64,000 nucleotides of DNA from Gentiana macrophylla (lineage: Eukaryota > Streptophyta > Magnoliopsida > Gentianales > Gentianaceae), in the NCBI GenBank assembly GCA_026214975.1, contig CM047808.1:66242583-66306582 (forward strand), in the 5' to 3' direction. The notes under the pieces were generated by a model. It saw only the letters and a list, made by a program, of their open reading frames with translations. It was not told the DNA's origin and made no database searches. The position numbers were made by a program, and so were the translations under genes. Numbering within the stretch: position 1 is the stretch's first letter; every line of letters begins with the position of its first letter. Below are positions 48,801 through 59,686 of the stretch, in pieces.

Positions 48801-49444
48801 GCAAGGCCTGTATCATCAAACCCAAAGGTTTTGTTTTGGATTTCCTTGTGCCATCTCTATCTTCTAACACAACCTTCTACATGTATTGCATAAAGAATCT
48901 GGCCCAATCAAACTTCATGCTTCTACAAATGATTATCAACAGGTCTATCTTCGGTCCATAAAGTGTATCAAGACTTTCACTAAATCCCAGAATATTCTTG
49001 GCAATAATCTTGCTTTGTAGGTTATATTCCAAGCCGATATTCTTCACATTGATACTTAAGGTTGTTTGTGCAGATTTTTTTGTCTTTATTTATTCAACAA
49101 ACTCCAATCTTGACAACTCCATCAACTCCGGATTTGTAGGGGCTCTATTTCCTGGTCCAAATCCGACACTTCCCTCAATAGGTCTGAGGTAATTTCAATC
49201 TCTTGGGCATTCACAGTTGTAGTAAATGCCTCTCTATCATCTTATATCACCATATTCTTCCAGAAATTGCCAACATTGATGTAGGAGATGCTTTCCAATG
49301 TGAGATTGAGAACGGTTTCCAATCCATCATATCGTCGTATTCTTCTTCCAATATTGATTGCTAACTCTGTCTTGTTAGAGAGGCATCGACAACAAAGCCT
49401 TTAACACTTTGGCTTGTACTAATATGAATCTCATTGTCCGCCAT
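45875..49444 (-). pseudogene. Sire-2 ORF3, almost full length
   Basis: The ATG at 49444 opens MADNEIHISTSQSV. Domains in order: conserved N-terminal region (about 49440-48770: LGRR-like core, NVKNIGLEYN, GPKIDLLIII), an acidic/basic region (48714-48060), the WKFGFYKRQKPAAEPMTGFE motif (about 47800), Ser/Asp block DSDDDHPMHPGES (about 47550), a coiled-coil region (about 46800-46330), and an Arg-Gly-rich C-terminus GGRGGRGGRGQ (about 45975). Stop at 45875. Roughly 1190 codons with several stops and frameshifts. No signal peptide or membrane segment is evident, so an RNA- or protein-binding accessory protein seems more likely than an envelope. Family function unknown. Confidence 0.8.
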
Positions 49445-50132
49445 TGTGAAAATTTGGAAGAGATGAAGAAGAAAACTCTGAAAATCTGTGTTCACGCTTG
49501 TATATTATCAGAGAAAATCAATCTAAGACTTGTATGTACCGTCTGTGTGTATGTTTGTATATATAGGGAAAGATAGTGGTTGATAACTGTCAGACGAGTA
49601 CTATTCACATACTGTAGCATTTAACCATGATTAATCTTGGAATGAATTAAATGCTGCCATGTGTCCCACTAACTTTTCCTATTAAGAGGTTTAACCGTTG
49701 GATATTGTAGCCGTAGTTATAAAGATAAGAATAATATCCATTTATTTCACTATTTAATTTCATTAAAGTATGAATGTCTTTATGATGTATGATTCAGCAG
49801 ACCCAGTCTTCAGTAGAGTTGTCTCAACAATCTACTGCCAAAAGATAGCTCAGCAGCCTGCTGACAAGAATACTCTGCTGATCTTCATACAGTATAGTTT
49901 TGTCCAACTTATAATAAAAGATGAAGTCTTATACCAATGACTGATTTGTCAAGTGAGCTCATCCAACAGGACAAAGACCAATCCTCTTGGAAACTTCATT
50001 TTTTCAATTGTTCAAACTGTTCATGTAAATGGAATTGTTGATACCAATGACTAATCAGCCAAGTTAGCGCACCCATCAGGGCAAAGACTAATCCCCTTGG
50101 TGAATTCCAATACTCTGCTGACCATTGAAATG
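49445..50132 (-). other. Spacer between pol and ORF3 of Sire-2
   Basis: No coding region. It contains the two spacer modules (49932-49990, 50041-50100), the counterpart of 13838-14010 in Sire-1. Confidence 0.6.
49932..50100 (-). repeat. Duplicated spacer module of Sire-2
   Basis: Two copies start ataccaatgact and end (cct/ccc)cttgg on the plus strand. On the minus strand each begins CCAAG(A/G)GGATT, a purine-rich run. They match the Sire-1 modules. Confidence 0.75.
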
Positions 50133-53100
50133 TCAGTCAACTTTTACGATTCCAAGTTCAGTTCTTAACTTAGCAAATCTTTCACTATCCAATGCTTTTC
50201 TAAAGATGTCAGCAAGTTGATCTTCAGTAGGGATGTAAAGAAGCACCACATCTTTCTTTTGCACATGATCTCTTATAAAATCATGTCTCACATCAATGTG
50301 TTTGGTTCTTGAGTGCAAAACATGATTTTCTATTATTGCAATTGCACTTGTGTTGTCACCCATTATGGGAATTTCGATTTCCTCAATCCCATAATCCCTT
50401 AATTGTTGTCTTAACCATAGTATTTGTGCACAGCAGCTTCCAGCAGCAATATATTAAGCTTCAACAGTGGAAGTAGATACTGAATTATGTTTCTTGCTGA
50501 ACCAGAAAACAAGTCTATTTCCCATCAACTGACAAGTTCCTGAGGTGCTTTTTCTATCAATTTTGCATCCAGCATAATCAGAATATTAGTAGGATATTAC
50601 TTTGAAGCTTTCATAAATTGAGTACCATATCCCTACTCCCAAGATCTCTTTTAGGTACTTGAGAATCCTTTTGACTGATGCTAAGTGACTTTCCTTAGGT
50701 TTAGATTGAAATCTTGCACAAACACCTACAACAAAGGATATCAGGTCTGCTGGCAGTGATGTACATCAGACTGCATATCATGCTTCTGCATAAGGTCTTA
50801 TCAACATCTATGCATTCTTTATCTTCATCCAGTCTGATACTTGTACTCATAGGAGTTCATACTTTGGTGCAATTTTCCATAACAAATTTCTTTAACAGCT
50901 CCTTGGTGTATTTTGTTTGATGAATGAAGATTCCATTTTTAATCTATTTGACTTGTAATCCCAAAAAGTAGTTCAATCACCCATCATACTCATTTGGAAC
51001 TTGCTTTTCATGAGATTAACAAACTTTTTTCATAGCAATTCATTTTCAGAACCAAATATTATGTCATCCACATAAATTTATACCAACAGGGTAATGTTCC
51101 CTTCATTGATTCTGAAAAGAGTCTTATCAATGGTACCTTTGGTAAAACCATTGTTCACCAAGAATTGAGATAGGGTTTCATACCATGCTCTTGGTGCTTG
51201 TTTCAAACCACAAAGTGCCTTATTGAGTCTATACACTTTATCTTATTCATCTTTAACTTCAAAACTAGGAGGTTGCTGAACATAGGCCTCTTCCTCTAAA
51301 ATGCCATTCAAGAATGCACTTTTGACATCCATCTGATATTCTTTATAGTTTTTGTTTGCAGTATATGCCAAAAATAATCTAATAGCTTCCAATCTTGCAA
51401 CTGGGGCATATGTCTCATCAAAATCTATTCCTTCTGCTTTAGAATATCCTTTTGCTACTAGTCTGGCCTTATTCCTAACAATGGTACCAGATTCATCCAA
51501 TTTATTTCTATATACCCATTTTGTACCAATTATATTTTGCATGATTAGGCCTCTCCACTAGTGTCCAAACTTGGTTTCTTTCAAATTCATTCAATTTTCT
51601 CGCATAGAAGTTATCCAATCTGGATCAGAAATTGCTTCTTCAACAACTTTAGGCTCCATTTAAGATAGAAAGCAAGTGAACATTGCTTCTAATTGTCTTC
51701 TAGTCCTTACACCTTGATGTATGTCACCAATAATTTGTTCAGCAGGTTGATCTCTCAACCAATGTAAATCATGATTTGCTTGATTTATAGGAACCTCATC
51801 TTCAGTATGGTCTGCTATTGTTTCAGTAGGGTGATTAGCAGATCCTTGAACTGCATCTGTTGTTGCATCAGTAGTGTCATCAGTAGGTACTTCAGTAGGT
51901 ACTTCTTTACTTCCAGAATCAAAGACATATAAGTCACTTATCTTCTTCAAGATATCAACATATTCTGGATCAGTGACCTCCTGAATCACTGTAGGTTCTG
52001 AAACTTCATTATCTTCCTTTCTAGTGAACTTAGGCTCATCAAAGACAACATGTATTGACTCTTCATGTTTCAATGTCCTTTTGTTCAGTACCCTGAATGC
52101 CCTGCTGACTGAAAAATATCCCAAAAATATTCCTTCATCTGATTTTGGTTGGAAAGTCTTCAGTTGTTCCTAATGATTTAAGATGAAACACTTACTTCCT
52201 AATGGATGGAAATATGATATATTTGGTTTTCTTCCATTCCATATCTCATAAGGTGTCTTCAATAGCTTTTTGTTTACTAAGGTTCTGTTTTGTGTGTAGC
52301 ATGTTGTATTAATTGCTTCAGCCCAATATCTTTGAGGCAATAATGCTTCACAAATCATAGTCCTCCCTACTTCTTTCAAAGTCCAATTTCTTCTTTCAGC
52401 AACCCCATTTTGCTGAGGTGTAACAGCAGCTGCTAATTGATGCAGCACTCCATTTTGTTCACAGAAATCCCTTATGACTTTGGTAAGAAACTCAGTACCC
52501 TTGTCTGATATGATCTTCACTACTGTCAAACTTTTCTCATTTTGCAGTCTCGTCAAAAGTTCAAGGAACTTTTGAAGTGTTTCACTTAGTGTATCTTGAA
52601 TAATCATCCACAACAATCAAGGTGTACTTCTTTCCTGTTACACATGTTGGTGTTACTGGTCTAAATAAATACATATGCATTAGCTCCAAAACAATTTTTG
52701 TTGATTGTTTGGTCTTTGACTTGAAACTTGACTTTGATTTTTTACCTTGATGACATTCATCACATATACCATCCTTTTTGAATGTGATCTCAGGTAAACC
52801 AATCACCAACTTCTTTTTCACCAACTGATTGATGTCATCAAAATTAATATGATTCAACTTTTTATGCCATAACCAATATAGTTCTGACTTGGTATGTACT
52901 ATCAGACATGTTTCTGGAACTGCAGTAGGCCAATCCACAACATACATGTTTTGTTGTATTCTTCCAGCTAACACAACTTGTTCACCTCTTTCACTCTTGA
53001 CAATGCAGTACCATTTGTCAAAGGTGACCTTGTATCCCATATCACAAAATTGTCCAGTGCTCAGTAGGTTGTAGTCCAATCCTTCCACATATGCAACATT

Positions 53101-54077
53101 TTTTATTTTCAGCCCATTCCACACCAGTGTTCCATATCCTCTTGTATATTCCGGTATGTTCTTGTTGCCAAAATTGACTCTTGGACCATCTTTTGCCACA
53201 TAATTTGGTAAACAGTGCTTATTCTTGGTCATATGCCCGGAACATCCACTGTCAATGTACCAGACAACCTACAAATCAAATTTAATGTGTTTTAGGTGCC
53301 CAAAACTGTTTGGGTCCATACTAGTCAGTGGTAAGCATGACCCTTGGAAAATTTCCATAAGGTCTTCTTTTTTGTGTGCACCAGCCAATGCAGTAGTGTT
53401 TGGTTCTTCTTTTTCAGTATTAGGAACAAGTTTCTTACTGAATTCATAGGCCTTGAGATTTGAAAATAATTTGAAGGTGTCTTCTTCATGTAGTCTCCTG
53501 GACTCTTCTATGACAGTAACCTTCATTTCCCAAACTTCCTTTGCTGGTAGGGCTTTTAGAATTCTTGTATTGATCTCTTCCTTTGTATATACTACATTCA
53601 GCTGGGTGAGTTCATCCATGATAGCAATGAACCTTGATTCCATTTGTTCAATAGTTTTATTTGATTTCATTTTGAAATCTTGGAACTTTCGTTTGGCTAC
53701 ACTGAATTTGTTTTTCATGATAGCATCAGTGCCTTCACATATTAGTTGTAATTTTTCCCAAAGTTCCTTAGCAGTCTTGCAATCCTTCACTTTCATATAA
53801 TATTATTATCCAAGGTTCTGTAAATAATATCAATAGAAATATTGTTGAGGTTTCCACTTTTTCTATCCTCAGCAACCCACTCTCTTTTTGGCTTGGGAAC
53901 AAACTGAGTTTGACCATCCACAGTTATGGATTTGGTGATTTCCAGTGGTCCATCAGTTAGCACATCCATCATCTCATCATGTGTTGTAGCTGAAAAAGCC
54001 TGCATATGATGTTTATACTCATCAAAACGATCTAGAGAGCACATCAACATAGTCCTAGCATAGTAATTGTTATCCAT
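50133..54077 (-). pseudogene. Sire-2 gag-pol
   Basis: The ATG at 54077 starts MDNNYYARTMLMCSLD. Gag continues from 53796 (TIEQMESRFIAIMDEL), then a deletion joins the capsid region to the gag end, removing all zinc knuckles. Protease: VVWYIDSGCSGHM (about 53270). Integrase (53232-52170): zinc region WHKKLNHINFDDI and CDECHQGK; the first catalytic Asp is Tyr (HMYLFRP, codon 52671-52669), while ISDKGTEF and ENGVAERR-like QNGVAERRN are intact. [26 protein letters not shown], a TAA (51080-51078) two codons before YVDD (51074-51063). RNase H ends with LADIFRKALDSERFAKLR (50133). Stops in several places. Confidence 0.88.
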
Positions 54078-54168
54078 GATGCAAAGCTTTGAAAAACAGA
54101 AACTTGAAAAAGTTTTCAAAGAATTTTCACAAGCACAACAAGTAGGATTACTTCTATTTAGAAGCACT

Positions 54169-54180
54169 GCTCTGATACCA
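54169..54180 (-). promoter_or_regulatory. tRNA-Met primer-binding site of Sire-2
   Basis: The minus strand reads TGGTATCAGAGC, intact, two bases from the LTR end at 54183. Confidence 0.9.
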
Positions 54181-54182
54181 AT

Positions 54183-54378
54183 TGTTGGTCCCTTGAAAAG
54201 GCTTTGGTTTTGTTTAGAAGGGGGGGTGAATAAACTTAACACTTAAAAACTTTTCAGAGTTTTGCAAACTCAGCAAGGTCAGTAGTCTGCTGAAAATTAA
54301 GGTTACTGAATTTGTTGCAGTGGATTATATTTATATTAAACCTTATTACATGTTGTTGAGAAGATGATACCAAGTATT
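54183..54378 (-). repeat. 5' LTR of Sire-2, part 1 (inner end)
   Basis: It starts TGTTGGTCCCTTG and runs to GTATT (54374-54378), the TSD of the solo LTR insertion. It is homologous to 43916-44125. Confidence 0.88.
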
Positions 54379-54644
54379 TGAAGGATGTAGTTTCTTTCCG
54401 CAGCGGATGGATCACGATTTACAAATTACAATACATAAATAAATGATCTAAATTCCTACAAGGGGGTTTAGTATGTCTTACCAATAGCAGGAAGAGAAGC
54501 CATGATCTTCCAATGTGTTCTCCAAACGGTGGTTGGTGGACACCAATTCAACCAGAAACCCAAGACAAGAAACAAGTTTTTATTCCCTCTATTTTTGTGT
54601 GTGTATGTCGAAAATTCTTCACGCATATGTCTTGGAAGAACTCT

Positions 54645-54653
54645 CTTTATATA
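54645..54653 (-). promoter_or_regulatory. TATA box of solo LTR
   Basis: TATATAAAG on the minus strand in the LTR at 54379; orientation of the LTR is inferred from this and from its relatives. Confidence 0.5.
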
Positions 54654-55514
54654 GGAGAGTAAATCTGTGGCCTCCAAGTTTCTAATTAATTAAATAAATG
54701 ATTAAAAAGAGATCACAATAAAAGATAATTCCATTTATAAAATATTGTGATTAATCAATCAATTACAAATAAATTATCTTTTATTAATTATTTATTTAAC
54801 TAGTAAATAATTAATCACACAAGAAAATAAATTCTTGCACTTTATGACATGGGAGGCGCCACACCGACGGTTTTAAGCTCACAGAAAATGTCTTTTTTGT
54901 ATATTATATTATTTTGCCCAACTAAATAATATTTCGCATATCAATTAATTGACCCAGCCAATTAATTATCACTGAGGCCCAATAACAAGAAAAATATCCG
55001 AATTACAGGAGCCACATTAGAGACCATGGACCTATAACTAGTAGCTCCAATAATTAAGTAAAATATTCATCGAACATAATATTCATACTTAAATTATTAA
55101 TTCCGGGATTTCGCCACCATAAACCCGAAACTGAACTCTACCAATTATAGATAAATACTTACACTCAACCCTATGAGTAAATAAGCGTCCACTGATATAA
55201 TCACTACATACGGACTAACCCTCCATAGACTGTCCATTCTGAGTGGGAAGTCTCCGTGAACCGGACATAGAATATCTTAGCCTTAAATTAGTCTTATATG
55301 AACTGGGCCCATCGATCATTTTCTTAAGGCCAACAAATAAGGGGACTGTCTCTCTATTTCCCGTAGGAAGGAATGGATTCCATGTCTGTGAAACCAGAAC
55401 TACTCACTCATCAGGGAATAGTGCCAACGAGAAGTGACTTAGATCACATATCAAAGTGATCCGTAACTAACACATCAAACACTACCCTTAGACAAGCAGC
55501 ATACTATGATCACC

Positions 55515-56515
55515 TGATGCGAAACCGCCCGGAGGAAGGCTTCTGATCTAATAGATCTTAGGATCATGGATTTGAGGTATTTGGAATAGGTCCTTGACAC
55601 AACCACAACCTGTGTGGAGGCACCTTGGAATCAATAAGCTCCGCGACACAATCACAACCTGTGTGAAGGCACCTTGGAATAAAACCACAACACTTAGAAA
55701 ACATGTTTCTAGGCACCTTGGTATATGGATAACCACAAGGATTGCTCAAGTCCTTGATAATCCGAAATTTGAATTCTCTTTCCAGAGAAACTCACATAAC
55801 ACTTTTCCAAGTGAAGAATAAAATATGATTTATATTGATAACAAGTTATGATTTTCAAAGTAGAAATACAAGGACTATTTATAGGAAAATAAGTACATGA
55901 ATTCATAATAATAAGATGAAAAGTTTTTCCTAAATTAAGTGCATATTGGCGCATCCAAGGAGCTTCATCCAGGTTCAATGTATCTTCTTTATATTCTCCA
56001 GTTTCTGACCTGCATCTGTTTAGGCCATTTTGACCATTATAACTTATTCAAATGAAGATGACCCCTTGACGAAAGTTGAAGATCAGGTTTTCTACTATGA
56101 AATACATATGTGGATCATCAATTTTGGATAAGTAAAGCTCCTGATTCAATGCACTTAATATAGGCGCCCCAAAAGACATCCATCTTGATTCAATGTACTT
56201 GGAATACACAAAACTTGACTTCTCACCTTCCAAAGCTAGCAAAAGTTGCGCCATTTCATTCTCCAAATTCAATGAAGTTTTTGTCATTTATTTAAGTAAT
56301 ATTGCATAATAAAATATATAATATAATACCATAATAAAGGCCAAAATGTTGGGCCATTTATTTAGGCAGCCCACACGCAAATATAATTGATCCATATTGT
56401 CAATTGGGCTAATTTATCCAAAACCTCGAGCCTCTTTTTGTGTTGCACATGAGTTTTAGGCCCAGCCCGAAATATGAGAGGATCATGAGAAGGACTTGGA
56501 CTCAGATTCATATCA
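55515..56515 (-). repeat. 3' LTR of Gypsy gag element
   Basis: It starts TGATGCGAAACC and ends ATATCA. It holds three imperfect repeats of the acaacctgtgtggaggcacc type (about 55600-55710) and a TATA box CTATAAATAG (minus strand, 55875-55884). A purine tract (ACCGGGAGGG on the minus strand) lies next to 56516. Confidence 0.92.
55875..55884 (-). promoter_or_regulatory. TATA box of Gypsy gag element 3' LTR
   Basis: CTATAAATAG on the minus strand; the same box in the 5' LTR is at 60047-60056. Confidence 0.55.
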
Positions 56516-57116
56516 GACCCTCCCGGTTGCGAAGGATTCGTCCTCGAATCAAAAGAATGTCGTATAGTTCAGAATCAAACACCACTCTTAAATCAATCCA
56601 AAATACCACCAAATAAACACATGGATCAAATATGAGTCCAATACACAACTTCAAAATTGCATGCTGATGTTGAGATCCCTGCTTCACTACAACAACATGA
56701 AAAGTGTATCTTGGTTTGATATAAATGTCGATGAAGACCGGTGTGTCAGAAATATAATCACAACAGATCAATGTTGCATTATTTTCAACATACTTAGCAA
56801 AAGGATCATGAAAAGTGTGCATTGTCTTTTCACCATTACCGATCAGAAATTGTTCATTCAAACTCAATATAGGGGCAGCATTTGGTGAATCTAACCGTCC
56901 GGTTTCCTTCCCATGAAGATCATATGCCAATAAAAATAGATTAAGGAACTCTTCAACTGGTGGCACACATGGTTTTACCATCTCCTCAATCTTAGGCTCT
57001 TCAAACTTAACATTATCGCATTGCAATTGACAATCCAGTTCCTCAGAATTAAATTTCTTTTCTACAATCGGAGTAACAATTTTAAATGTCATCTCAGCAA
57101 CCTTTTCTTCCTCTTC
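56508..57116 (-). pseudogene. C-terminal continuation of gag-protease frame (region X)
   Basis: This is in the same frame as the gag-protease ORF, after a TAG at 57117-57119. It begins with an acidic stretch (EEEEKV) and is open for about 200 codons, ending 8 bases inside the 3' LTR. I recognise no domain. At its end another frame reads DSRTNPSQPGG, which resembles the tail that follows integrase in chromovirus-type Gypsy polyproteins, a hint that pol was deleted from an ancestor. Confidence 0.6.
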
Positions 57117-59087
57117 CTAAAATTCAAGCTCATCAATTCCTTTATCCTTTTCATCAATAAATTCTGGTGCTTTCACCCGTCCATCCACCTGAAAGTCGGC
57201 CCAAATTAATTCAACATCCTTCTTCCGTTTTGCTCGCAACTCTTGCCACCATTGGTAAAATTTGTGTTGAAGATAAAAGGTTAGTACATCTCCAAATCCC
57301 TGCAAAAAGGTTAGTGCCATATCGGGAAGAATCCCCGCAAGATCAGATATAAGCATATACCATGGAAAAGGAGTAGAAAAGTGCTCATTAAATTCCAAAT
57401 GAAGGACTAACGGATGGGAATGCTTATATATGAATAAAATGGGGTTTTGGACAGCCGCATAATTCATCTTCTTATCATGACTTATGGAATTCACTTTAAC
57501 GGTTTCAGAAGGCATTTTAACAATCGCAGTTTCAGAATTAATGGGTGTGTGTGCATTAGCGTGCTCAACCTCTCTTTTTTTTGCAAACTTAACTTCATCA
57601 GAATGAGCCTCGTGTGGTGCCAAAGGACTCAAAGTGATACGCTTTCCTTTATGCGAAAGGGTGTATTTATTAAGAAAACCATCAAAAGTGACACGTTTAT
57701 CAAATTGCCATGGACGGGCAAGTAATATATGCATGACATGCATAGGAACCACATCGCAAAGGATTTTATCTTCATATTTTGAAAGACTGAAATTCACATA
57801 TGCTTGCTTCGTGACTTTAACCGAACCACATTCATTTAACCATTGCAATTTATACGGTTGCGGGTGCTTAACGGTGGGAATATTCAATTTTTCAACAACC
57901 TCATCACTTACGGCATTAGTACAACTTCCAGAATCAATAATCATCATGCATAACTTACCTTCGATAAGACAACGAGTTTGAAAAATATTCTCACGCTGTA
58001 CCTCATCATTATTAATTTGATTCACGGCGCTCAGGACTTTTTTTGTTACAAACATTGCTCGTTCATCAAAGGAAATACCATCATCGTCTTCTTCATTTTC
58101 AACCGACTCTTGCTCCATTAATGGCTGTTCATTCTCATCTTCCGAGGCTGATTGATACTTCCCATCTCCAGCTGCAACATAAGATCTCTTGTTCTCACAT
58201 TCATTAGCCTTGTGTCCTAACCCTTGACATTTATAACATCTCAAAGTGCCATCATATTTTTCCTTGTTAGGACGGTCATTTGTTACTTGGGGAGAGGTAT
58301 ATTTAACAGCAGAATTCTTAAAAGGAAACTTACCTCCATCGCCTTTGGATTGAAAAGGTTTAGTTGGTGTGGTACCTGAATGATTCTTTGCAAATTGCGT
58401 CTTCTTCTTCTTGAGTTGCTTCTCCTTAGTTAAGGCTACAAGTACCATCTCATCATAGGTAGTGCAATTCATCATTTCAACTGGGTCCGCTATCTCGGGA
58501 CGCAAACCTCCCAAAAATCGAGCAATGGTATGTTCATCAGATTCTTCGGTATCTGTTCGAAATAAAGCCATTTCCAACTCATCTTGATAGGCTTGAATAG
58601 ATTTCTCGCCTTGTTGGAGAGTTTGTAACTTTCTCACATGCTCACGACGATAGGATTCAGGAACCCATTTTCTATGCATTTCATTTTTAAGAACCTCCCA
58701 AGAAGAAATCGCTTGTTGCCTTAATTTCCTGCGCTTTTCATTAGTTTTGTGGAACCAAAGAATAGCTCGTTCCTCAAATTCACTAGTAGCAAGTTTTACT
58801 TTGTTTCTTTCCGAATAATCATGACAATTAAATATTTGCTCAACTTTAACAACCCAAGAAAGATATTCATCAGGATTAGAATTACCTTTAAATTCCGGAA
58901 TTTTCTGTTTTATACCTTGAAGAGTGTCCCGTGGTGCCCCAACTCTCCGCGGTGCTAAAACTGTTGATGCGTCATTTTCCTCCTCGTCATCTTCATGTTT
59001 AGAGTAATTGCTGGGTTCATGTTCAGTGTGTTGCCCACCATGACCAACATTCATTTGTGCGAAACGTGCATCTATTTGCTCAGTCAA
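57117..59087 (-). CDS. Gag-protease polyprotein, Gypsy type
   Basis: 656 codons open. An in-frame extension to ATG at 59183 (MAEYEDEEKRHQTRLEAI) is broken only by a TAA at 59091-59093. Gag domain: IPEFKGNSNPDEYLSWVV to WVPESYRREHVRKLQ (roughly residues 64-152). Zinc knuckle CYKCQGLGHKANEC (CX2CX4HX4C, intact). Protease IIDSGSCTNAVSDEVV with DSG intact. The remainder (about residues 450-656) is unassigned and Trp/Phe-rich around WYMLISDL and FYQWWQELRAKR. Gag would form particles; the protease would cleave the polyprotein. The lack of RT makes this a trans-acting or parasitic element. Confidence 0.88.
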   Translation of the reverse strand: MTEQIDARFAQMNVGHGGQHTEHEPSNYSKHEDDEEENDASTVLAPRRVGAPRDTLQGIKQKIPEFKGNSNPDEYLSWVVKVEQIFNCHDYSERNKVKLATSEFEERAILWFHKTNEKRRKLRQQAISSWEVLKNEMHRKWVPESYRREHVRKLQTLQQGEKSIQAYQDELEMALFRTDTEESDEHTIARFLGGLRPEIADPVEMMNCTTYDEMVLVALTKEKQLKKKKTQFAKNHSGTTPTKPFQSKGDGGKFPFKNSAVKYTSPQVTNDRPNKEKYDGTLRCYKCQGLGHKANECENKRSYVAAGDGKYQSASEDENEQPLMEQESVENEEDDDGISFDERAMFVTKKVLSAVNQINNDEVQRENIFQTRCLIEGKLCMMIIDSGSCTNAVSDEVVEKLNIPTVKHPQPYKLQWLNECGSVKVTKQAYVNFSLSKYEDKILCDVVPMHVMHILLARPWQFDKRVTFDGFLNKYTLSHKGKRITLSPLAPHEAHSDEVKFAKKREVEHANAHTPINSETAIVKMPSETVKVNSISHDKKMNYAAVQNPILFIYKHSHPLVLHLEFNEHFSTPFPWYMLISDLAGILPDMALTFLQGFGDVLTFYLQHKFYQWWQELRAKRKKDVELIWADFQVDGRVKAPEFIDEKDKGIDELEF

Positions 59088-59506
59088 TTCTTAAGTTATT
59101 CGTTCAAGATTTTGTTGATGCCTTTGTTCAATGGCCTCAAGCCGTGTTTGATGCCTTTTTTCTTCATCCTCATATTCAGCCATTCTTCCTCTCAAAGGTG
59201 TGTTTATATAACTCAAGTAAGAGAATTCAGATCGGATATCAATTATTCAACAATACTCGAGTTTCCCCAAATGCCAAGAGTGAAGAATCATGAATTTTTT
59301 TAAGAGTTTCTGAAATTCCAAAGTGAACACAAAAAAATTGTGAAATATTTTAGAGAAGATATTCAAAGATGTAACACAAAAATTGGGAAGTGTGTAGAAC
59401 GAAATTAAATTTTTTTTTTAACTTGTTGCTCGTACGGAATAGTATGCTCGTGCGGAACAAATAATTTTTCAAATACACACGATTTACTTGTGCACCTTCC
59501 TTTTTT

Positions 59507-59510
<4 letters not shown>

Positions 59511-59556
<46 letters not shown>
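59511..59556. repeat. (AT)23 microsatellite
   Basis: An uninterrupted AT run of 46 bases in the leader of the Gypsy gag element. Likely to vary in length between individuals. Confidence 0.95.
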
Positions 59557-59558
<2 letters not shown>

Positions 59559-59673
59559 TCGTGCGAAATAAAGTGTTCTTCAAATACACACGATCATATG
59601 CATACTATGGTTCTTCAGATACATACGATAATATGCAACAGAAAATTGGATATAATACCGTCAATCCGCTACG

Positions 59674-59685
59674 CTCTGATACCAA
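59674..59685 (-). promoter_or_regulatory. tRNA-Met primer-binding site of Gypsy gag element
   Basis: The minus strand reads TGGTATCAGAGC, intact, one base from the LTR at 59687. Confidence 0.9.
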
Positions 59686-59686
59686 C

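Larger units (their letters stand above)
59184..59686 (-). other. Leader of Gypsy gag element
   Basis: No coding region. It holds an AT microsatellite and two copies of gctcgtgcg(g)aa followed by ttcaaatacacacgat (about 59446-59480 and 59557-59602). Confidence 0.6.

Noticed and set aside
45875..49444. Envelope protein
   Set aside because: No signal peptide or membrane segment was seen; charged, coiled-coil and Gly/Arg-rich composition points elsewhere.
59511..59556. AT run as replication origin or matrix attachment site
   Set aside because: A simple microsatellite explains it; no other signal supports a special function.
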